Source: Aeromonas rivuli (GTDB lineage: Bacteria; Pseudomonadota; Gammaproteobacteria; Enterobacterales; Aeromonadaceae). From it: a stretch of 64,000 bases of DNA. A program made the position numbers and the translations under genes. The notes beneath the pieces are model-generated. The model saw only the letters and a list, made by a program, of their open reading frames with translations. It did not search any database and had not been told where the DNA came from. Below are positions 10,801-20,949 of this stretch, piece by piece. The stretch covers positions 62,001-126,000 of the forward strand of contig NZ_CDBJ01000079.1 of the NCBI RefSeq assembly GCF_000820045.1, written 5' to 3'. The stretch's first letter is position 1, and every line of letters begins with the position of its first letter.

Positions 10801-11304
10801 ATGAGACTGACTTCCAAAGGACGTTATGCAGTAACCGCCATGCTCGACGTGGCGTTGCATGCTGATCAGGGGCCTGTGCCCCTGGCCGATATTTCCGAGC
10901 GCCAGGGTATCTCTCTCTCCTATCTGGAACAGTTGTTTGCCCGCCTGCGCAAGCATGGTCTGGTGAGCAGTGTGCGCGGCCCCGGCGGCGGATATCGACT
11001 CGGTCTGGATCCGGCGGCCATCTCGGTCGGCCAGGTGATCACCGCAGTCGATGAGTCGGTCGATGCCACCAAGTGCTTGGGGAAAGGTGGCTGCCACGGT
11101 GGCACCCAGTGTCTGACCCACTCCCTGTGGCGCGATCTCAGTGAGCGCATCTCCAGTTTCCTCGGTGATATCTCCCTGGCCGAACTGGTCGGGCAGACAG
11201 ATGTACGCCGCATTGCTGACAAGCAAGATGAACAGATGAAGACCGTGTTGTCCCTGGTTGATCGGGTAGAACGCGGCGATGTGAGCTTGAAAGTCCAACT
11301 ATAA
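10801..11304 (+). CDS. iscR: Fe-S cluster-sensing repressor IscR (Rrf2 family)
   Basis: Represses the isc operon when it carries a [2Fe-2S] cluster. 167 residues with the winged helix at the N-terminus ([47 protein letters not shown]) and the cluster ligands Cys92, Cys98, Cys104 and His107 ([17 protein letters not shown]). ATG at 10801 is chosen over an upstream in-frame GTG at 10777 because it gives the invariant [10 protein letters not shown] start. First gene of the isc operon. Confidence 0.97.
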   Translation: MRLTSKGRYAVTAMLDVALHADQGPVPLADISERQGISLSYLEQLFARLRKHGLVSSVRGPGGGYRLGLDPAAISVGQVITAVDESVDATKCLGKGGCHGGTQCLTHSLWRDLSERISSFLGDISLAELVGQTDVRRIADKQDEQMKTVLSLVDRVERGDVSLKVQL

Positions 11305-11356
11305 ACGTGCTTTCCACAGCCAACCGATGTGTGGTGGGTCTGTAACGGAGAAAAAG

Positions 11357-12571
11357 ATGAAACTGCCTATATACCTTGATTATTCGGCAACCTGCCCTGT
11401 TGACCCCAGAGTCGCAGAGAAGATGATGCAGTGCCTCACCATGGATGGCCTGTTCGGCAATCCAGCTTCCCGTTCTCACCGTTTCGGCTGGCAGGCTGAA
11501 GAGGCGGTCGACCTGGCCCGTAATCAAGTGGCAGAGCTCATTGGTGCCGATCCCCGCGAGATCGTGTTCACCTCTGGTGCGACTGAATCCAATAACTTGG
11601 CCATCAAGGGCATAGCACACTTCTATGCCAGCAAGGGCAAGCACATCATCACCTCCAAGACTGAACACAAAGCGGTGCTCGACACCTGCCGTCAGCTGGA
11701 GCGTGAAGGCTATGAGGTGACTTACCTCGAGCCGCTGCCCAACGGTCTGTTCACCCTTGAGCAGATTGAAGGCGCCATGCGTGATGACACCGTGCTGGTC
11801 AGCATCATGCACGTCAATAACGAGATCGGCGTGGTACAAGATATCGCGGCCATCGGCAACCTGTGCCGTTCGCGCAAGATTTTCCTGCACGTCGATGCCG
11901 TTCAGAGCGCGGGCAAGATCCCGGTCGATGTCGAGGCCCTCAAGGTCGACCTGCTCTCCGTCTCCGCTCACAAGGTCTATGGCCCCAAAGGCATCGGTGC
12001 CCTCTATGTGCGCCGCAAGCCCCGGGTTCGTCTGGAAGCCCAGATGCACGGTGGCGGTCATGAGCGCGGCATGCGCTCCGGCACCCTGCCGACTCATCAG
12101 ATAGTCGGCATGGGCGAGGCGTTCCGCATTGCCAAAGAAGAGATGGCCAGTGAAGCGCCGCGGATGATGGCCCTGCGCCAGCGTCTGTGGGACGGGGTGA
12201 AAGACATGGAGGCCGTTTACATCAACGGTGACCTCGAGCAGCGCGTGCCGGGCAACCTCAACGTCAGCTTTGCCTATGTGGAAGGGGAATCCCTCATCAT
12301 GGCACTCAAGGATCTGGCGGTCTCTTCCGGCTCAGCCTGTACCTCCGCCAGCCTGGAACCCTCTTATGTATTGCGCGCCTTGGGTCTGAACGACGAGCTG
12401 GCACACAGCTCCATTCGTTTCACCATGGGTCGCTTCACGACAGAAGAAGAGATCGACTATGCAGTCGAGCTTATCCGTGGCTCCATCGGTCGTCTGCGCG
12501 AGATGTCTCCCCTGTGGGAGATGTACAAGGACGGCGTCGATCTGAACACGGTCGAATGGGCACACCACTGA
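11357..12571 (+). CDS. iscS: cysteine desulfurase IscS
   Basis: PLP enzyme that takes sulfur from cysteine and passes it to IscU and other acceptors such as the TusA-TusE relay. 404 residues, the same as E. coli, starting [12 protein letters not shown]. Visible: [12 protein letters not shown], the PLP lysine in [14 protein letters not shown], and the mobile catalytic Cys in [13 protein letters not shown]. It ends in the conserved LNTVEWAHH. An upstream in-frame ATG at 11327 gives a non-homologous extension and was not used. Confidence 0.98.
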   Translation: MKLPIYLDYSATCPVDPRVAEKMMQCLTMDGLFGNPASRSHRFGWQAEEAVDLARNQVAELIGADPREIVFTSGATESNNLAIKGIAHFYASKGKHIITSKTEHKAVLDTCRQLEREGYEVTYLEPLPNGLFTLEQIEGAMRDDTVLVSIMHVNNEIGVVQDIAAIGNLCRSRKIFLHVDAVQSAGKIPVDVEALKVDLLSVSAHKVYGPKGIGALYVRRKPRVRLEAQMHGGGHERGMRSGTLPTHQIVGMGEAFRIAKEEMASEAPRMMALRQRLWDGVKDMEAVYINGDLEQRVPGNLNVSFAYVEGESLIMALKDLAVSSGSACTSASLEPSYVLRALGLNDELAHSSIRFTMGRFTTEEEIDYAVELIRGSIGRLREMSPLWEMYKDGVDLNTVEWAHH

Positions 12572-12614
12572 TCCTCAAGGTCAGTGGCTACAACGGAATT
12601 AGCAGGAGTTAATC

Positions 12615-13001
12615 ATGGCTTACAGTGAAAAAGTAATAGACCACTACGAAAACCCCCGTAACGTCGGTGGTTTCGACAAGAACGATCCCAGCATTGCCAC
12701 CGGCATGGTCGGTGCCCCTGCGTGCGGCGACGTCATGAAGTTGCAACTGAAGATCAGCGATGCTGGCATCATCGAAGATGCCAAGTTCAAGACCTATGGT
12801 TGTGGCTCTGCCATTGCCTCCAGCTCCCTGGTGACCGAATGGGTCAAGGGCAAGACCCTGGACGAAGCGGCTGGCATCAAAAATACCGACATCGCCGAAG
12901 AACTGGCACTGCCACCGGTCAAGATCCACTGCTCCATCCTGGCTGAGGATGCCATCAAGGCAGCCATCGCCGACTACAAGCAGAAGAAAGGTCTCGTTTA
13001 A
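12615..13001 (+). CDS. iscU: Fe-S cluster scaffold protein IscU
   Basis: Scaffold on which Fe-S clusters are built from IscS sulfur. 128 residues with all ligands: Cys37 and Asp39 (APACGDVMKL), Cys63 (YGCGSA), His105 and Cys106 (KIHCSILAEDA), and the HscA-recognition motif LPPVK (99-103). AGGAG precedes the ATG. Fourth-from-last partner set iscA-hscB-hscA-fdx follows on the same strand. Confidence 0.98.
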   Translation: MAYSEKVIDHYENPRNVGGFDKNDPSIATGMVGAPACGDVMKLQLKISDAGIIEDAKFKTYGCGSAIASSSLVTEWVKGKTLDEAAGIKNTDIAEELALPPVKIHCSILAEDAIKAAIADYKQKKGLV

Positions 13002-13016
13002 GGTCCGGAGAGCAGT

Positions 13017-13340
13017 ATGGCCATTACCATGACAGCATCCGCGGCAGAGCGGGTATCCAGTTTTCTGATCAACCGGGGCAAGGGCTTGGGCCTGCGCCTC
13101 GGCGTCAAGACCACCGGCTGCTCTGGGCTCGCCTATGTGCTGGAATTCGTCGATGAGTTGAATGACGGGGACAAGGTGTTCGAGCAAGAGGGTGTCAAGA
13201 TCATCGTCGACGCCAAGAGCCTTGCCCACCTGGATGGCACCGAACTGGACTTCGTCAAGGAGGGCCTCAACGAGGGCTTCCAGTTCAACAACCCCAACGC
13301 CAAGGGCGAGTGTGGTTGTGGCGAAAGTTTCAGTGTCTAA
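13017..13340 (+). CDS. iscA: A-type Fe-S carrier protein IscA
   Basis: Carrier that moves clusters or iron to target apoproteins. 107 residues with the three conserved cysteines Cys35 ([15 protein letters not shown]), Cys99 and Cys101 ([11 protein letters not shown]). GGAGAG precedes the ATG; 15 bases after iscU and 9 bases before hscB. Confidence 0.98.
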   Translation: MAITMTASAAERVSSFLINRGKGLGLRLGVKTTGCSGLAYVLEFVDELNDGDKVFEQEGVKIIVDAKSLAHLDGTELDFVKEGLNEGFQFNNPNAKGECGCGESFSV

Positions 13341-13349
13341 GGGTACCTC

Positions 13350-13868
13350 ATGAACCATTTCGAGTTGTTCGGTCTGGCGCAGGGGTTCGAACTTGATATC
13401 CGCCAGCTGGGGGATACCTACCGCCAACTGCAAACTCAGTTCCATCCAGATCGTTTCGCCACCGCTCCCGAACGGGAGCGGCTGGCTTCAGTGCAGCAAG
13501 CCGCTCGCATCAATGATGCCTTCTCTACCCTCAAAGCCCCCTTGCGCCGTGCTGAGTATCTGCTCTCCCTGCGTGGCACCGACATTCGCGCCGAACAGCA
13601 AACCCTGCAAGATACGGGGTTTCTGATGCAGCAACTGGAGTGGCGTGAACGCCTCGCAGACCTCAAGTCCGAGGCGCAACCTGAGAGGGCCATCGCGGAT
13701 TTTCGCCGCGAAATCGATCAGGAACATCACCACCTGATGCAACAGCTGACCGAGACGCTCGCCACGGGCGAGGATCTCAAGGCGGCCGATTGCGTGCGCA
13801 AACTCAAGTTCGTCGACAAGTTGCTCGAAGAGCTGGAGCGCTTCGAAGACTCGCTGTTCGAATATTGA
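13350..13868 (+). CDS. hscB: Fe-S assembly J-domain co-chaperone HscB
   Basis: J-protein that delivers IscU to HscA and stimulates its ATPase. 172 residues: N-terminal J domain with HPD at 32-34 (FHPDRF), then a helical IscU-binding region (about 90-171). Same length class as E. coli HscB (171). Confidence 0.97.
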   Translation: MNHFELFGLAQGFELDIRQLGDTYRQLQTQFHPDRFATAPERERLASVQQAARINDAFSTLKAPLRRAEYLLSLRGTDIRAEQQTLQDTGFLMQQLEWRERLADLKSEAQPERAIADFRREIDQEHHHLMQQLTETLATGEDLKAADCVRKLKFVDKLLEELERFEDSLFEY

Positions 13869-13896
13869 TCTTCTAACGCTGGAAATGTGATACCCC

Positions 13897-15744
13897 ATGG
13901 CATTACTGCAAATCGCCGAGCCCGGCCAGAGCGCCGCGCCTCATCAGCATAAACGTGCCGTCGGCATCGATCTGGGCACCACCAATTCGCTGGTTGCCGC
14001 GGTGCGTAGCGGTCAGGCCGATACGCTCAATGACGCACAGGGTCGCGCCCTGCTGCCTTCTGCCGTCCACTATCAGGCTGACAGCATCCGAGTCGGTTTC
14101 GATGCGAAAGCCGAGGCCGCCCAGGATCCCCAGAACACCATCATTTCGGTCAAACGCATGATGGGCAAGGCGCTGGCGGATCTGGATACCCGTCAACAGC
14201 CCTACGAATTCGTGGCAAGCGACAAGGGATCACCGCAGATCCTCACTCGCCAGGGGCTGGTCAATCCGGTGCAGGTCTCGGCTGAAATTCTCAAAGCGCT
14301 GGCCGCCCGTGGCGCCGCGACCCTGGGCGGCGACCTCGACGGCGTCGTGATTACCGTACCCGCCTATTTCGATGACGCCCAGCGCCAGGGCACCAAGGAT
14401 GCGGCTCGCCTTGCCAGTCTGCATGTGCTGCGTCTGCTCAATGAGCCCACCGCCGCCGCCATCGCCTATGGCCTGGATTCGGGGCAGGAGGGGGTGATTG
14501 CCGTGTACGATCTCGGCGGCGGTACCTTCGACATCTCCATACTGCGTCTGCATCGTGGCGTGTTTGAAGTGATGGCCACCGGAGGTGATTCCGCCCTGGG
14601 TGGCGATGACTTTGATCACCTGCTTGCCGACTGGCTCAAGGCCCGGGCCGGGCTGGAAGGGCAACTGGATGCGCGCCTGCAACGGGAACTGCTCGATGCC
14701 GCAACCGCCATCAAGCATGGGCTGACCGATGCAGACACTGTCTCCTGTGCCTTCGCCGGCTGGCAGGGCGAATGCTCCCGCGGCCAGTTTGACGAACTGA
14801 TTCTGCCCCTGGTCAAGCGGACCCTGCTGGCCTGTCGCCGGGCCCTGAAAGATGCCGGTCTCAGTGCCGATGAGGTGCTGGAAGTGGTCATGGTCGGCGG
14901 CTCAACTCGCGTGCCGCTGGTGCGTGAGCAAGTCGGTAGTTTCTTTGGCCGCACGCCGCTCACCAGCATAGATCCGGACAAGGTGGTGGCTATCGGCGCC
15001 GCCATTCAGGCCGATATTCTGGTGGGCAACAAACCCGATGCCGAGATGCTGTTGCTGGATGTGATCCCGCTCTCCCTGGGACTCGAGACCATGGGCGGCC
15101 TGGCCGAGAAGGTGATCCCGCGCAATACCACCATACCGGTGGCTCGCGCCCAGGAGTTCACTACCTTCAAGGATGGCCAGACTGCCATGGCAATCCATGT
15201 GGTGCAGGGTGAGCGGGAACTGGTGGCAGATTGCCGCTCCCTTGCCCGCTTCACTCTGACCGGGATCCCGCCGATGGCGGCAGGCGCGGCTCATATCAGA
15301 GTCACCTTCCAGGTGGATGCCGATGGCTTGCTTTCGGTCAGTGCCATGGAGAAATCCTCCGGGGTTCAGGCTGACATTCAGGTCAAACCCTCTTACGGAC
15401 TGGCCGAGGATGACATCCTCAGCATGCTGACCGCCTCCTTCGAGCATGCGGAGCAGGATATGGCCGCCCGTATGCTGGCCGAGCAGCAAGTGGACGCGGA
15501 CCGGGTGATCGAGAGCCTCAATGCCGCGCTGGCCGTGGATGGTGAGGCGCTGTTGAGCCCGGCCGAACGCAGCCAAATCGACGGGGCCATCGCCCACCTG
15601 CTGGCCATGCGTGCCACAGGAACAACCAATCAAATCAAAGATGCCATCGAGGCGGCGGATGCTGCCAGTGGCGAGTTTGCCTCCCGTCGCATGGATGCCT
15701 CCATCCGCAAGGTGCTGACTGGCCAAGACGTTAACAAGGTGTGA
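13897..15744 (+). CDS. hscA: Fe-S assembly Hsp70 chaperone HscA
   Basis: Specialised Hsp70 that releases clusters from IscU. 615 residues (616 in E. coli). Nucleotide-binding motifs [29 protein letters not shown] and [15 protein letters not shown] are present, followed by the substrate-binding half with [14 protein letters not shown] and [15 protein letters not shown]. Starts 28 bases after hscB; fdx starts 1 base after its stop. Confidence 0.97.
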   Translation: MALLQIAEPGQSAAPHQHKRAVGIDLGTTNSLVAAVRSGQADTLNDAQGRALLPSAVHYQADSIRVGFDAKAEAAQDPQNTIISVKRMMGKALADLDTRQQPYEFVASDKGSPQILTRQGLVNPVQVSAEILKALAARGAATLGGDLDGVVITVPAYFDDAQRQGTKDAARLASLHVLRLLNEPTAAAIAYGLDSGQEGVIAVYDLGGGTFDISILRLHRGVFEVMATGGDSALGGDDFDHLLADWLKARAGLEGQLDARLQRELLDAATAIKHGLTDADTVSCAFAGWQGECSRGQFDELILPLVKRTLLACRRALKDAGLSADEVLEVVMVGGSTRVPLVREQVGSFFGRTPLTSIDPDKVVAIGAAIQADILVGNKPDAEMLLLDVIPLSLGLETMGGLAEKVIPRNTTIPVARAQEFTTFKDGQTAMAIHVVQGERELVADCRSLARFTLTGIPPMAAGAAHIRVTFQVDADGLLSVSAMEKSSGVQADIQVKPSYGLAEDDILSMLTASFEHAEQDMAARMLAEQQVDADRVIESLNAALAVDGEALLSPAERSQIDGAIAHLLAMRATGTTNQIKDAIEAADAASGEFASRRMDASIRKVLTGQDVNKV

Positions 15745-15745
15745 T

Positions 15746-16084
15746 ATGCCAAAACTGATCATTTTGCCCCATCCCGAACTCTGCCCGGAAGGGGCTGCCC
15801 TGGAAGGGGCAAGCGGTGAAACCATATTGGACATCGCCCTGCGCAATGGCATAGAGATAGAGCATGCCTGCGAAAAGTCCTGCGCCTGCACCACCTGTCA
15901 CTGCGTGGTGCGTGAGGGGTTTGATTCCCTTGAGCCGAGCGATGAGCTGGAAGATGACATGCTGGACAAGGCCTGGGGTCTGGAGCCCGAGTCCCGTCTG
16001 AGCTGTCAGGCGCGTCTGGCGGATGAGGATCTGGTGGTGGAGCTGCCCAAGTACACCCTCAACCTCGCCTCCGAGCGGCACTGA
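15746..16084 (+). CDS. fdx: [2Fe-2S] ferredoxin Fdx (isc type)
   Basis: Electron donor for cluster assembly. 112 residues with the four ligands Cys42, Cys48, Cys51 (ACEKSCACTTCHCVV) and Cys87 (RLSCQARL), matching E. coli numbering. Ends the operon: the small iscX gene found here in E. coli is absent, and a terminator follows. Confidence 0.97.
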   Translation: MPKLIILPHPELCPEGAALEGASGETILDIALRNGIEIEHACEKSCACTTCHCVVREGFDSLEPSDELEDDMLDKAWGLEPESRLSCQARLADEDLVVELPKYTLNLASERH

Positions 16085-16139
16085 TTGCGCACTGGTTAAT
16101 TGAGCATGCAGTCAGTCCTGACATAAAAGTGATATGGTG

Positions 16140-16172
16140 AAGGCCGTGACCCGAAAGGGGACGGCCTTTTTT
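16140..16172 (+). terminator. intrinsic terminator after fdx
   Basis: AAGGCCGT (16140-16147) pairs with ACGGCCTT (16161-16168), with an inner CCC/GGG pairing around GAAA, then a run of T. Separates the isc operon from pepB. Confidence 0.85.
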
Positions 16173-16268
16173 ATCGCCCGATTTTCCGTGTTCCGCCAGT
16201 TCGGATTGCAGGGCGAGAAGCCGACAATTTGCCAAAAAGAGTATGCCAAAGAAAAGGAAGCAAGAGAG

Positions 16269-17558
16269 ATGGCTGAGATGATGAATGTAGTGTTGTCCAC
16301 CCAGGCCGCCCCTGCCCACTGGGGCGAGGGTGCCCTGTTGAGTTTTAATGGCGATGAGACCCTGGTGCATCTTGATAAAGAGCCGTTGCGCGCCATCCAG
16401 CGTGCCGGTCGTCGCCTGGAGTCCTCCGGCATCAAGCGGGTGCGCCTGGCTGGTGAAGCCTGGGATCTGGAGCGCCGTTTCGCCTTTGCCCAAGGTTTCT
16501 ATGCCGCCAAGGGCGAGCGGGCGCTGGAGTTCGGCGAGCAGTCGGCCGAGGATGCCAAGGCCCTCGATGGCCTGCTCAAGGCGAGTGCCTGGGTGCGGGA
16601 CGTGACCAACGGCTGCCCGGAAGAGATCTACCCCATGAGCCTGGCGGAATCAGCCCTGCTGCTCATTCGTGGTCTGGCCGGTGACAAGGTGACCGCGCGC
16701 ATCACCAGCGGTGAAGCCTTGAAGGAGGCGGGTCACATCGGCATCTGGTCGGTGGGACGGGGCAGTGAGCGCGAACCCGTGCTGCTGGAGCTCGATTACA
16801 ACCCGACTGGCAACCCGGACGCGCCGGTGGCGGCGGCCTTGGTCGGCAAGGGGATCACCTTCGACTCCGGCGGCTACAGCATGAAGTCATCCGATGGCAT
16901 GCTGCCGATGAAATCGGACATGGGTGGCGCCGCCATGGTAACCGGGGGCCTGGCACTGGCCATCGCCCGTGGCCTGGACAAGCGGGTCAAGCTCATCCTC
17001 TGCTGCGCCGAGAATCTGGTCTCCGGCCACGCCTTCAAACTCGGCGACATCCTTACCTATCGCAACGGCATCAGTGTCGAGATCCAGAATACCGACGCCG
17101 AGGGCCGCTTGGTGCTGGCCGATGGCCTGCTGACGGCGGGCGAAAGTGGCGCGCCTTATATCCTGGATGCCGCCACCCTGACTGGCGCCGCCAAGATGGC
17201 GCTGGGGCGTGATTACAATGCGTTGTTCGCCCTGGATGAGGCCGAACATGCCCGTGGCCTGGCTGCCGCCAAGGCGGAGCATGAGAAAGCCTGGGTGCTG
17301 CCGCTGGAGACCTGGCACCAGGGCCAGCTCGGCTCCTCGTTTGCCGACATGAGCAACGTGGCCACGGCCGAGGGCACAGCCGGCGCCACCACGGCCGCCG
17401 CCTTCCTGTCGCGCTTCGTCCGTGACGAAGGCAAGGGGTGGCTGCACATGGATTTGGCGGGCGCCTATCAGAAAGCGGGTAACGATCTGTGGGCCACCGG
17501 TGCCAAGGGTCATGGCCTGCGCACCATTGCACGTTGGCTCGAAGAGGTTTCTGCATGA
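16269..17558 (+). CDS. pepB: leucyl aminopeptidase PepB (M17), first copy
   Basis: Cytosolic two-metal aminopeptidase of family M17, cleaving N-terminal residues from peptides. 429 residues (E. coli PepB 427). Metal and catalytic motifs are intact: VGKGITFDSGGYSMK, MKSDMGGAAM and NTDAEGRLVLADGL. The frame is open upstream to 16134, but the preceding residues are not PepB-like and include the fdx terminator; ATG at 16269 with AAGAGAG upstream gives MAEMMNVVLSTQ, matching the family. It sits after the isc operon as in E. coli. Its last codons overlap the start of a second pepB-like gene. Confidence 0.95.
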   Translation: MAEMMNVVLSTQAAPAHWGEGALLSFNGDETLVHLDKEPLRAIQRAGRRLESSGIKRVRLAGEAWDLERRFAFAQGFYAAKGERALEFGEQSAEDAKALDGLLKASAWVRDVTNGCPEEIYPMSLAESALLLIRGLAGDKVTARITSGEALKEAGHIGIWSVGRGSEREPVLLELDYNPTGNPDAPVAAALVGKGITFDSGGYSMKSSDGMLPMKSDMGGAAMVTGGLALAIARGLDKRVKLILCCAENLVSGHAFKLGDILTYRNGISVEIQNTDAEGRLVLADGLLTAGESGAPYILDAATLTGAAKMALGRDYNALFALDEAEHARGLAAAKAEHEKAWVLPLETWHQGQLGSSFADMSNVATAEGTAGATTAAAFLSRFVRDEGKGWLHMDLAGAYQKAGNDLWATGAKGHGLRTIARWLEEVSA

Positions 17559-18838
17559 ACATCTGGTTAAGTCGTGAATTTGCCAGCGCCGAATGGGGTG
17601 AGGGCGCGCTGGTCTCCCACCGCGCCGATGGCGCCCAGATCCATCTGGTGAGTGCGAGCCCTCTGCAGGATATCCAGCAGGCGGCGCGTCGTCTCTGCAA
17701 CCAGGGGATCTACAAGGTCAGCCTGGCTGGTCACTGGGACAGGGAGCAGCAGTGGGCTTTCGCCCAAGGGTTGCAGACCCCGAAACGGGAAGTGGAACTG
17801 CAATGGGCCACCTGCAGCGAGGAGGACAGGGCCGAACTGGAGGCTCGCTGGCTGTGCGGACGCTGGGTGCGCGAGATGACCAACGCCACCCCCGAGCAGT
17901 TGGGGCCATTGGACTTGGCGGTCGAAGCAGCCGCTTTTATTACCGAACTGGCACCGGACAGAGTGAGCCATCGCATCCTCAAGGGAGAAGCCCTGGCCCA
18001 GGCTGGTTGGGTCGGCCTCTATCAGGTCGGGCGCGGCAGCGATCGCGAGCCTGTCATGCTGGAGCTGGACTTCAACCCGAGCAAGGATCCCAAGGCCCCG
18101 GTCGCGGCGGCCCTGGTTGGCAAGGGCATCACCTTCGATTCGGGCGGCTACTCCATGAAGACCTCCCAGGGCATGTTGACCATGAAGCATGACATGGGGG
18201 GCGCCGCCATCGTCACTGGCGCCCTGGCGCTGGCCATGCTGCGCGGTCTGAACAAGCGGATAAAGCTGATCCTGTGCTGCGCCGAGAACCTGGTCTCGGG
18301 CCATGCCTACAAGCTGGGAGATATTCTGACCTACAAGAACGGCACCACGGTGGAGATAGTGAACACCGATGCCGAAGGGCGCCTGGTGCTGGCCGATGGC
18401 CTGCAGCTCGCCGGTGAATCCGGTGCGCCGCTTATCATCGATGGCGCCACCCTGACGGGGGCGGCGGTGATGGCGCTGGGGGGGCGTTACAATGCCCTGT
18501 TCGGCCTGGACAAGGGGCTGGTGAGCCGGGCCATGGCCTACTCGGATGCGGAGCAGGAGCCGGCCTGGCCGTTGCCGCTCGAACCCTGGCATAGCCAGCA
18601 GTGTTCGTCCCACTATGCCGACACAGCCAACAGTCGCCCGGTGCCGGGTGGCGGCCCGGGTGGCGCCTCCAACGCGGCCGGTTTCCTCTCCCGCTTCGTT
18701 GCCAACGAGGGGCAGGGCTGGCTGCACATCGATCTCGCCGCGTGCTTCAACGAGAACGGCGATGGCCTGTGGGCGCCGGGGGCCAATACCCTGGGGATGC
18801 GCACCATAGCTCGTGCCCTGCAGGAAGAGACCCGCTGA
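17555..18838 (+). CDS. PepB-type M17 aminopeptidase, second tandem copy
   Basis: 427 residues, aligned end to end with the first copy. The ATG overlaps the stop of copy 1 (ATGA), implying translational coupling. All M17 hallmarks are kept: VGKGITFDSGGYSMK, MKHDMGGAAI and NTDAEGRLVLADGLQ, so it should be an active enzyme. The N-terminal half (about residues 1-130) and the C-terminal substrate loop (SSHYADTANSRPVPGGGPGG) have diverged most, which suggests altered substrate preference or a mixed oligomer. E. coli has one pepB at this place. Either copy could be the direct orthologue; copy 1 keeps the more typical start. Confidence 0.92.
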   Translation: MNIWLSREFASAEWGEGALVSHRADGAQIHLVSASPLQDIQQAARRLCNQGIYKVSLAGHWDREQQWAFAQGLQTPKREVELQWATCSEEDRAELEARWLCGRWVREMTNATPEQLGPLDLAVEAAAFITELAPDRVSHRILKGEALAQAGWVGLYQVGRGSDREPVMLELDFNPSKDPKAPVAAALVGKGITFDSGGYSMKTSQGMLTMKHDMGGAAIVTGALALAMLRGLNKRIKLILCCAENLVSGHAYKLGDILTYKNGTTVEIVNTDAEGRLVLADGLQLAGESGAPLIIDGATLTGAAVMALGGRYNALFGLDKGLVSRAMAYSDAEQEPAWPLPLEPWHSQQCSSHYADTANSRPVPGGGPGGASNAAGFLSRFVANEGQGWLHIDLAACFNENGDGLWAPGANTLGMRTIARALQEETR

Positions 18839-18875
18839 GGCACGGTCCAGTGAGGGATCCTGTAGCATTGTGATC

Positions 18876-18904
18876 AGAAGGCGCCATGATGGCGCCTTCT
18901 TGCT
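18876..18904 (+). terminator. hairpin terminator after the pepB pair
   Basis: AGAAGGCGCC (18876-18885) and GGCGCCTTCT (18891-18900) form a perfect 10-bp stem with an ATGAT loop. The T-run is broken (TTGCTTT), so efficiency is uncertain. Confidence 0.65.
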
Positions 18905-19218
18905 TTGCCAAGAGCCACACTACCCATTTTTGAGCCAATAGCCGCCTGCGAGTCGGAAGGAAGGGTGCAGTCGCCGCCGGATAGCGGGCTACGATGCCAG
19001 CAAGAGACGCTAGCTTTTACGGCCTTTACCAAGATATCGTGGGGAAGAGCACATTTTTTGTGCTTGAGCTGCGGCAAGATAGGCGGGCATGTTGTTTTAA
19101 CGATGAATTTGTTTAACAAAAAGTTGCCTTTTTGTGTGTTATTCCGGTTTTTGTTTACGTATAATCGCCGCCGAACACGAATTCTCATCATAAATCTCTG
19201 TAGTTTAAGGAAGATCTA
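18905..19218. other. intergenic region upstream of ndk
   Basis: About 310 bases with no gene I can support. Short open frames exist on both strands, but they lack ribosome sites and recognisable sequence. From about 19080 it becomes markedly A/T-rich and holds the ndk promoter. Confidence 0.6.
19160..19165 (+). promoter_or_regulatory. -10 box upstream of ndk
   Basis: Perfect TATAAT, 53 bases before the ndk ATG, in an A/T-rich tract. A convincing -35 at the right spacing is not seen. Confidence 0.5.
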
Positions 19219-19647
19219 ATGGCTATCGAACGTACCTTCTCTATCGTCAAGCCGGATGCTGTCAGCAAGAACTTGATCGGTGCCATCTACAACCGCTTTG
19301 AGAGCGCAGGCCTGCGTATCGTCGCAGCCAAGATGATCCACATGAGCGCTGAGCAGGCCGGTGGTTTCTATGCCGAGCACAAAGAGCGTCCCTTCTACAA
19401 CGCACTGGTAGCCTTCATGACCTCCGGTCCTGTCATGGTGCAAGTGCTGGAAGGTGAAGATGCCATTCGTCGCAATCGCGAAATCATGGGCGCCACCAAC
19501 CCGGCCGATGCCCTTGCGGGTACCCTGCGCGCCTGCTTCGCCGAGAGCATTGACCGCAATGCCGTGCACGGCTCCGATGCCCCGGCTTCTGCTGCCCGTG
19601 AAATCGCCTACTTCTTCAGCGATGACGAGATCTGCCCACGCGCCTGA
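19219..19647 (+). CDS. ndk: nucleoside diphosphate kinase
   Basis: Transfers the terminal phosphate among NTPs and dNTPs through a phosphohistidine. 142 residues (E. coli 143), with the family start [12 protein letters not shown] and the active-site histidine in [17 protein letters not shown] precedes the ATG. Monocistronic, with its own terminator. Confidence 0.98.
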   Translation: MAIERTFSIVKPDAVSKNLIGAIYNRFESAGLRIVAAKMIHMSAEQAGGFYAEHKERPFYNALVAFMTSGPVMVQVLEGEDAIRRNREIMGATNPADALAGTLRACFAESIDRNAVHGSDAPASAAREIAYFFSDDEICPRA

Positions 19648-19670
19648 TGATGCCGGCAGTGACATTTAGC

Positions 19671-19700
19671 AAAGGGAGCTTCGGCTCCCTTTCGTTTTTT
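19671..19700 (+). terminator. intrinsic terminator after ndk
   Basis: AAAGGGAGC (19671-19679), TTCG tetraloop, GCTCCCTTT (19684-19692), then CGTTTTTT. Strong and directional. Confidence 0.9.
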
Positions 19701-19818
19701 GGCGAAAAGCCCGATAACCCCGTATGCTGCGGGTGGAAAGGCGGACACATTATTTGTACAATGCCGCCCCCTGACGACTGTCAGCAATAATTTTGTAGTT
19801 TGTGGACTGAGGCCTTTG

Positions 19819-20922
19819 ATGAGCGAAACAAAAACCAACCTGCTGGATCTCGATCGGGATGCCATGCGTGCCTTCTTCGTTGAGCTAGGCGAGAAGCCGT
19901 TCCGGGCAGATCAGATAATGAAGTGGATCTATCACTTTGGTTGTGATGATTTCGATCAGATGAACAACGTCAACAAGGCGCTGCGTGAACGCCTCAAGAC
20001 CATCGCCGAGATCCGGGCCCCGGAGATCAGCCGCGAGCAACGTTCTTCCGATGGCACCATCAAGTGGGCACTGCAGGTCGGCGATCAAGAGGTCGAGACC
20101 GTCTATATCCCGGAAGGGGACAGGGCGACTCTGTGCGTCTCCTCCCAGGTCGGTTGTGCCTTGGCCTGTACCTTCTGCTCCACCGCCCAGCAAGGCTTCA
20201 ACCGCAACCTCAAGGTCTCCGAGATCATCGGCCAGGTCTGGCGCGCCGCCAAGGTGGTGGGGGGCAAACGACCCATCACCAACGTGGTGATGATGGGCAT
20301 GGGTGAGCCGCTGCTCAACCTGGCCAACGTGGTGCCGGCCATGAAGCTGATGATGGATGATTTCGGTTTCAGCATCTCCAAGCGCCGCGTCACGCTCTCA
20401 ACCTCAGGGGTAGTCCCCGCGCTGGACATGCTGGGCGATCAGATTGATGTGGCGCTGGCTATCTCTTTGCATGCGCCCAATGACAAGCTGCGCTCCGAGA
20501 TCATGCCGATCAACGACAAGTACAATATCGAGAACTTCCTGGCCGGGGTCCGCCGCTATCTGGCCAAGTCCAATGCCAACGGTGGCCGGGTCACGGTGGA
20601 ATATGTGCTGCTCGATCATATCAATGACGACATGCAGCAGGCTCACGAACTGGCCAAGGTGCTTAAAGACACCCCCTGCAAGATCAACCTGATCCCGTTC
20701 AATCCCTTCCCGGGCAACCCCTTTGGCAAGCCGAGCAACAGTCGCATCGACCGTTTCTCCAAGGTGCTGATGGAGTACGGCTTCACCGTGATAGTGCGCA
20801 AGACCCGGGGAGAGGACATCGATGCGGCCTGTGGTCAGCTGGTGGGGGAGGTGATCGATCGCACCAAACGCACCATGAAAAATCGGATGCAACAGGAAGG
20901 GATTTCCGTCAAAATGGTCTAA
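19819..20922 (+). CDS. rlmN: dual-specificity rRNA/tRNA adenine-C2 methyltransferase RlmN
   Basis: Radical-SAM enzyme that methylates A2503 of 23S rRNA and A37 of some tRNAs. 367 residues. The cluster motif CALACTFC gives Cys113, Cys117 and Cys120; the two catalytic cysteines are Cys106 (TLCVSSQ) and Cys343 (DIDAACGQL). The frame is open upstream to 19699, but that includes the ndk terminator; ATG at 19819 with TGAGG just upstream starts the conserved region. First of the rlmN-pilW-rodZ-ispG-hisS series. Confidence 0.97.
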   Translation: MSETKTNLLDLDRDAMRAFFVELGEKPFRADQIMKWIYHFGCDDFDQMNNVNKALRERLKTIAEIRAPEISREQRSSDGTIKWALQVGDQEVETVYIPEGDRATLCVSSQVGCALACTFCSTAQQGFNRNLKVSEIIGQVWRAAKVVGGKRPITNVVMMGMGEPLLNLANVVPAMKLMMDDFGFSISKRRVTLSTSGVVPALDMLGDQIDVALAISLHAPNDKLRSEIMPINDKYNIENFLAGVRRYLAKSNANGGRVTVEYVLLDHINDDMQQAHELAKVLKDTPCKINLIPFNPFPGNPFGKPSNSRIDRFSKVLMEYGFTVIVRKTRGEDIDAACGQLVGEVIDRTKRTMKNRMQQEGISVKMV

Positions 20923-20949
20923 CCGCTAAGCCATTGTATAGTCAGGGAA

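Noticed and set aside
18905-19219. Open frames of about 105 codons on both strands before ndk
   Set aside because: No ribosome site, no recognisable sequence, and they cover the ndk promoter.
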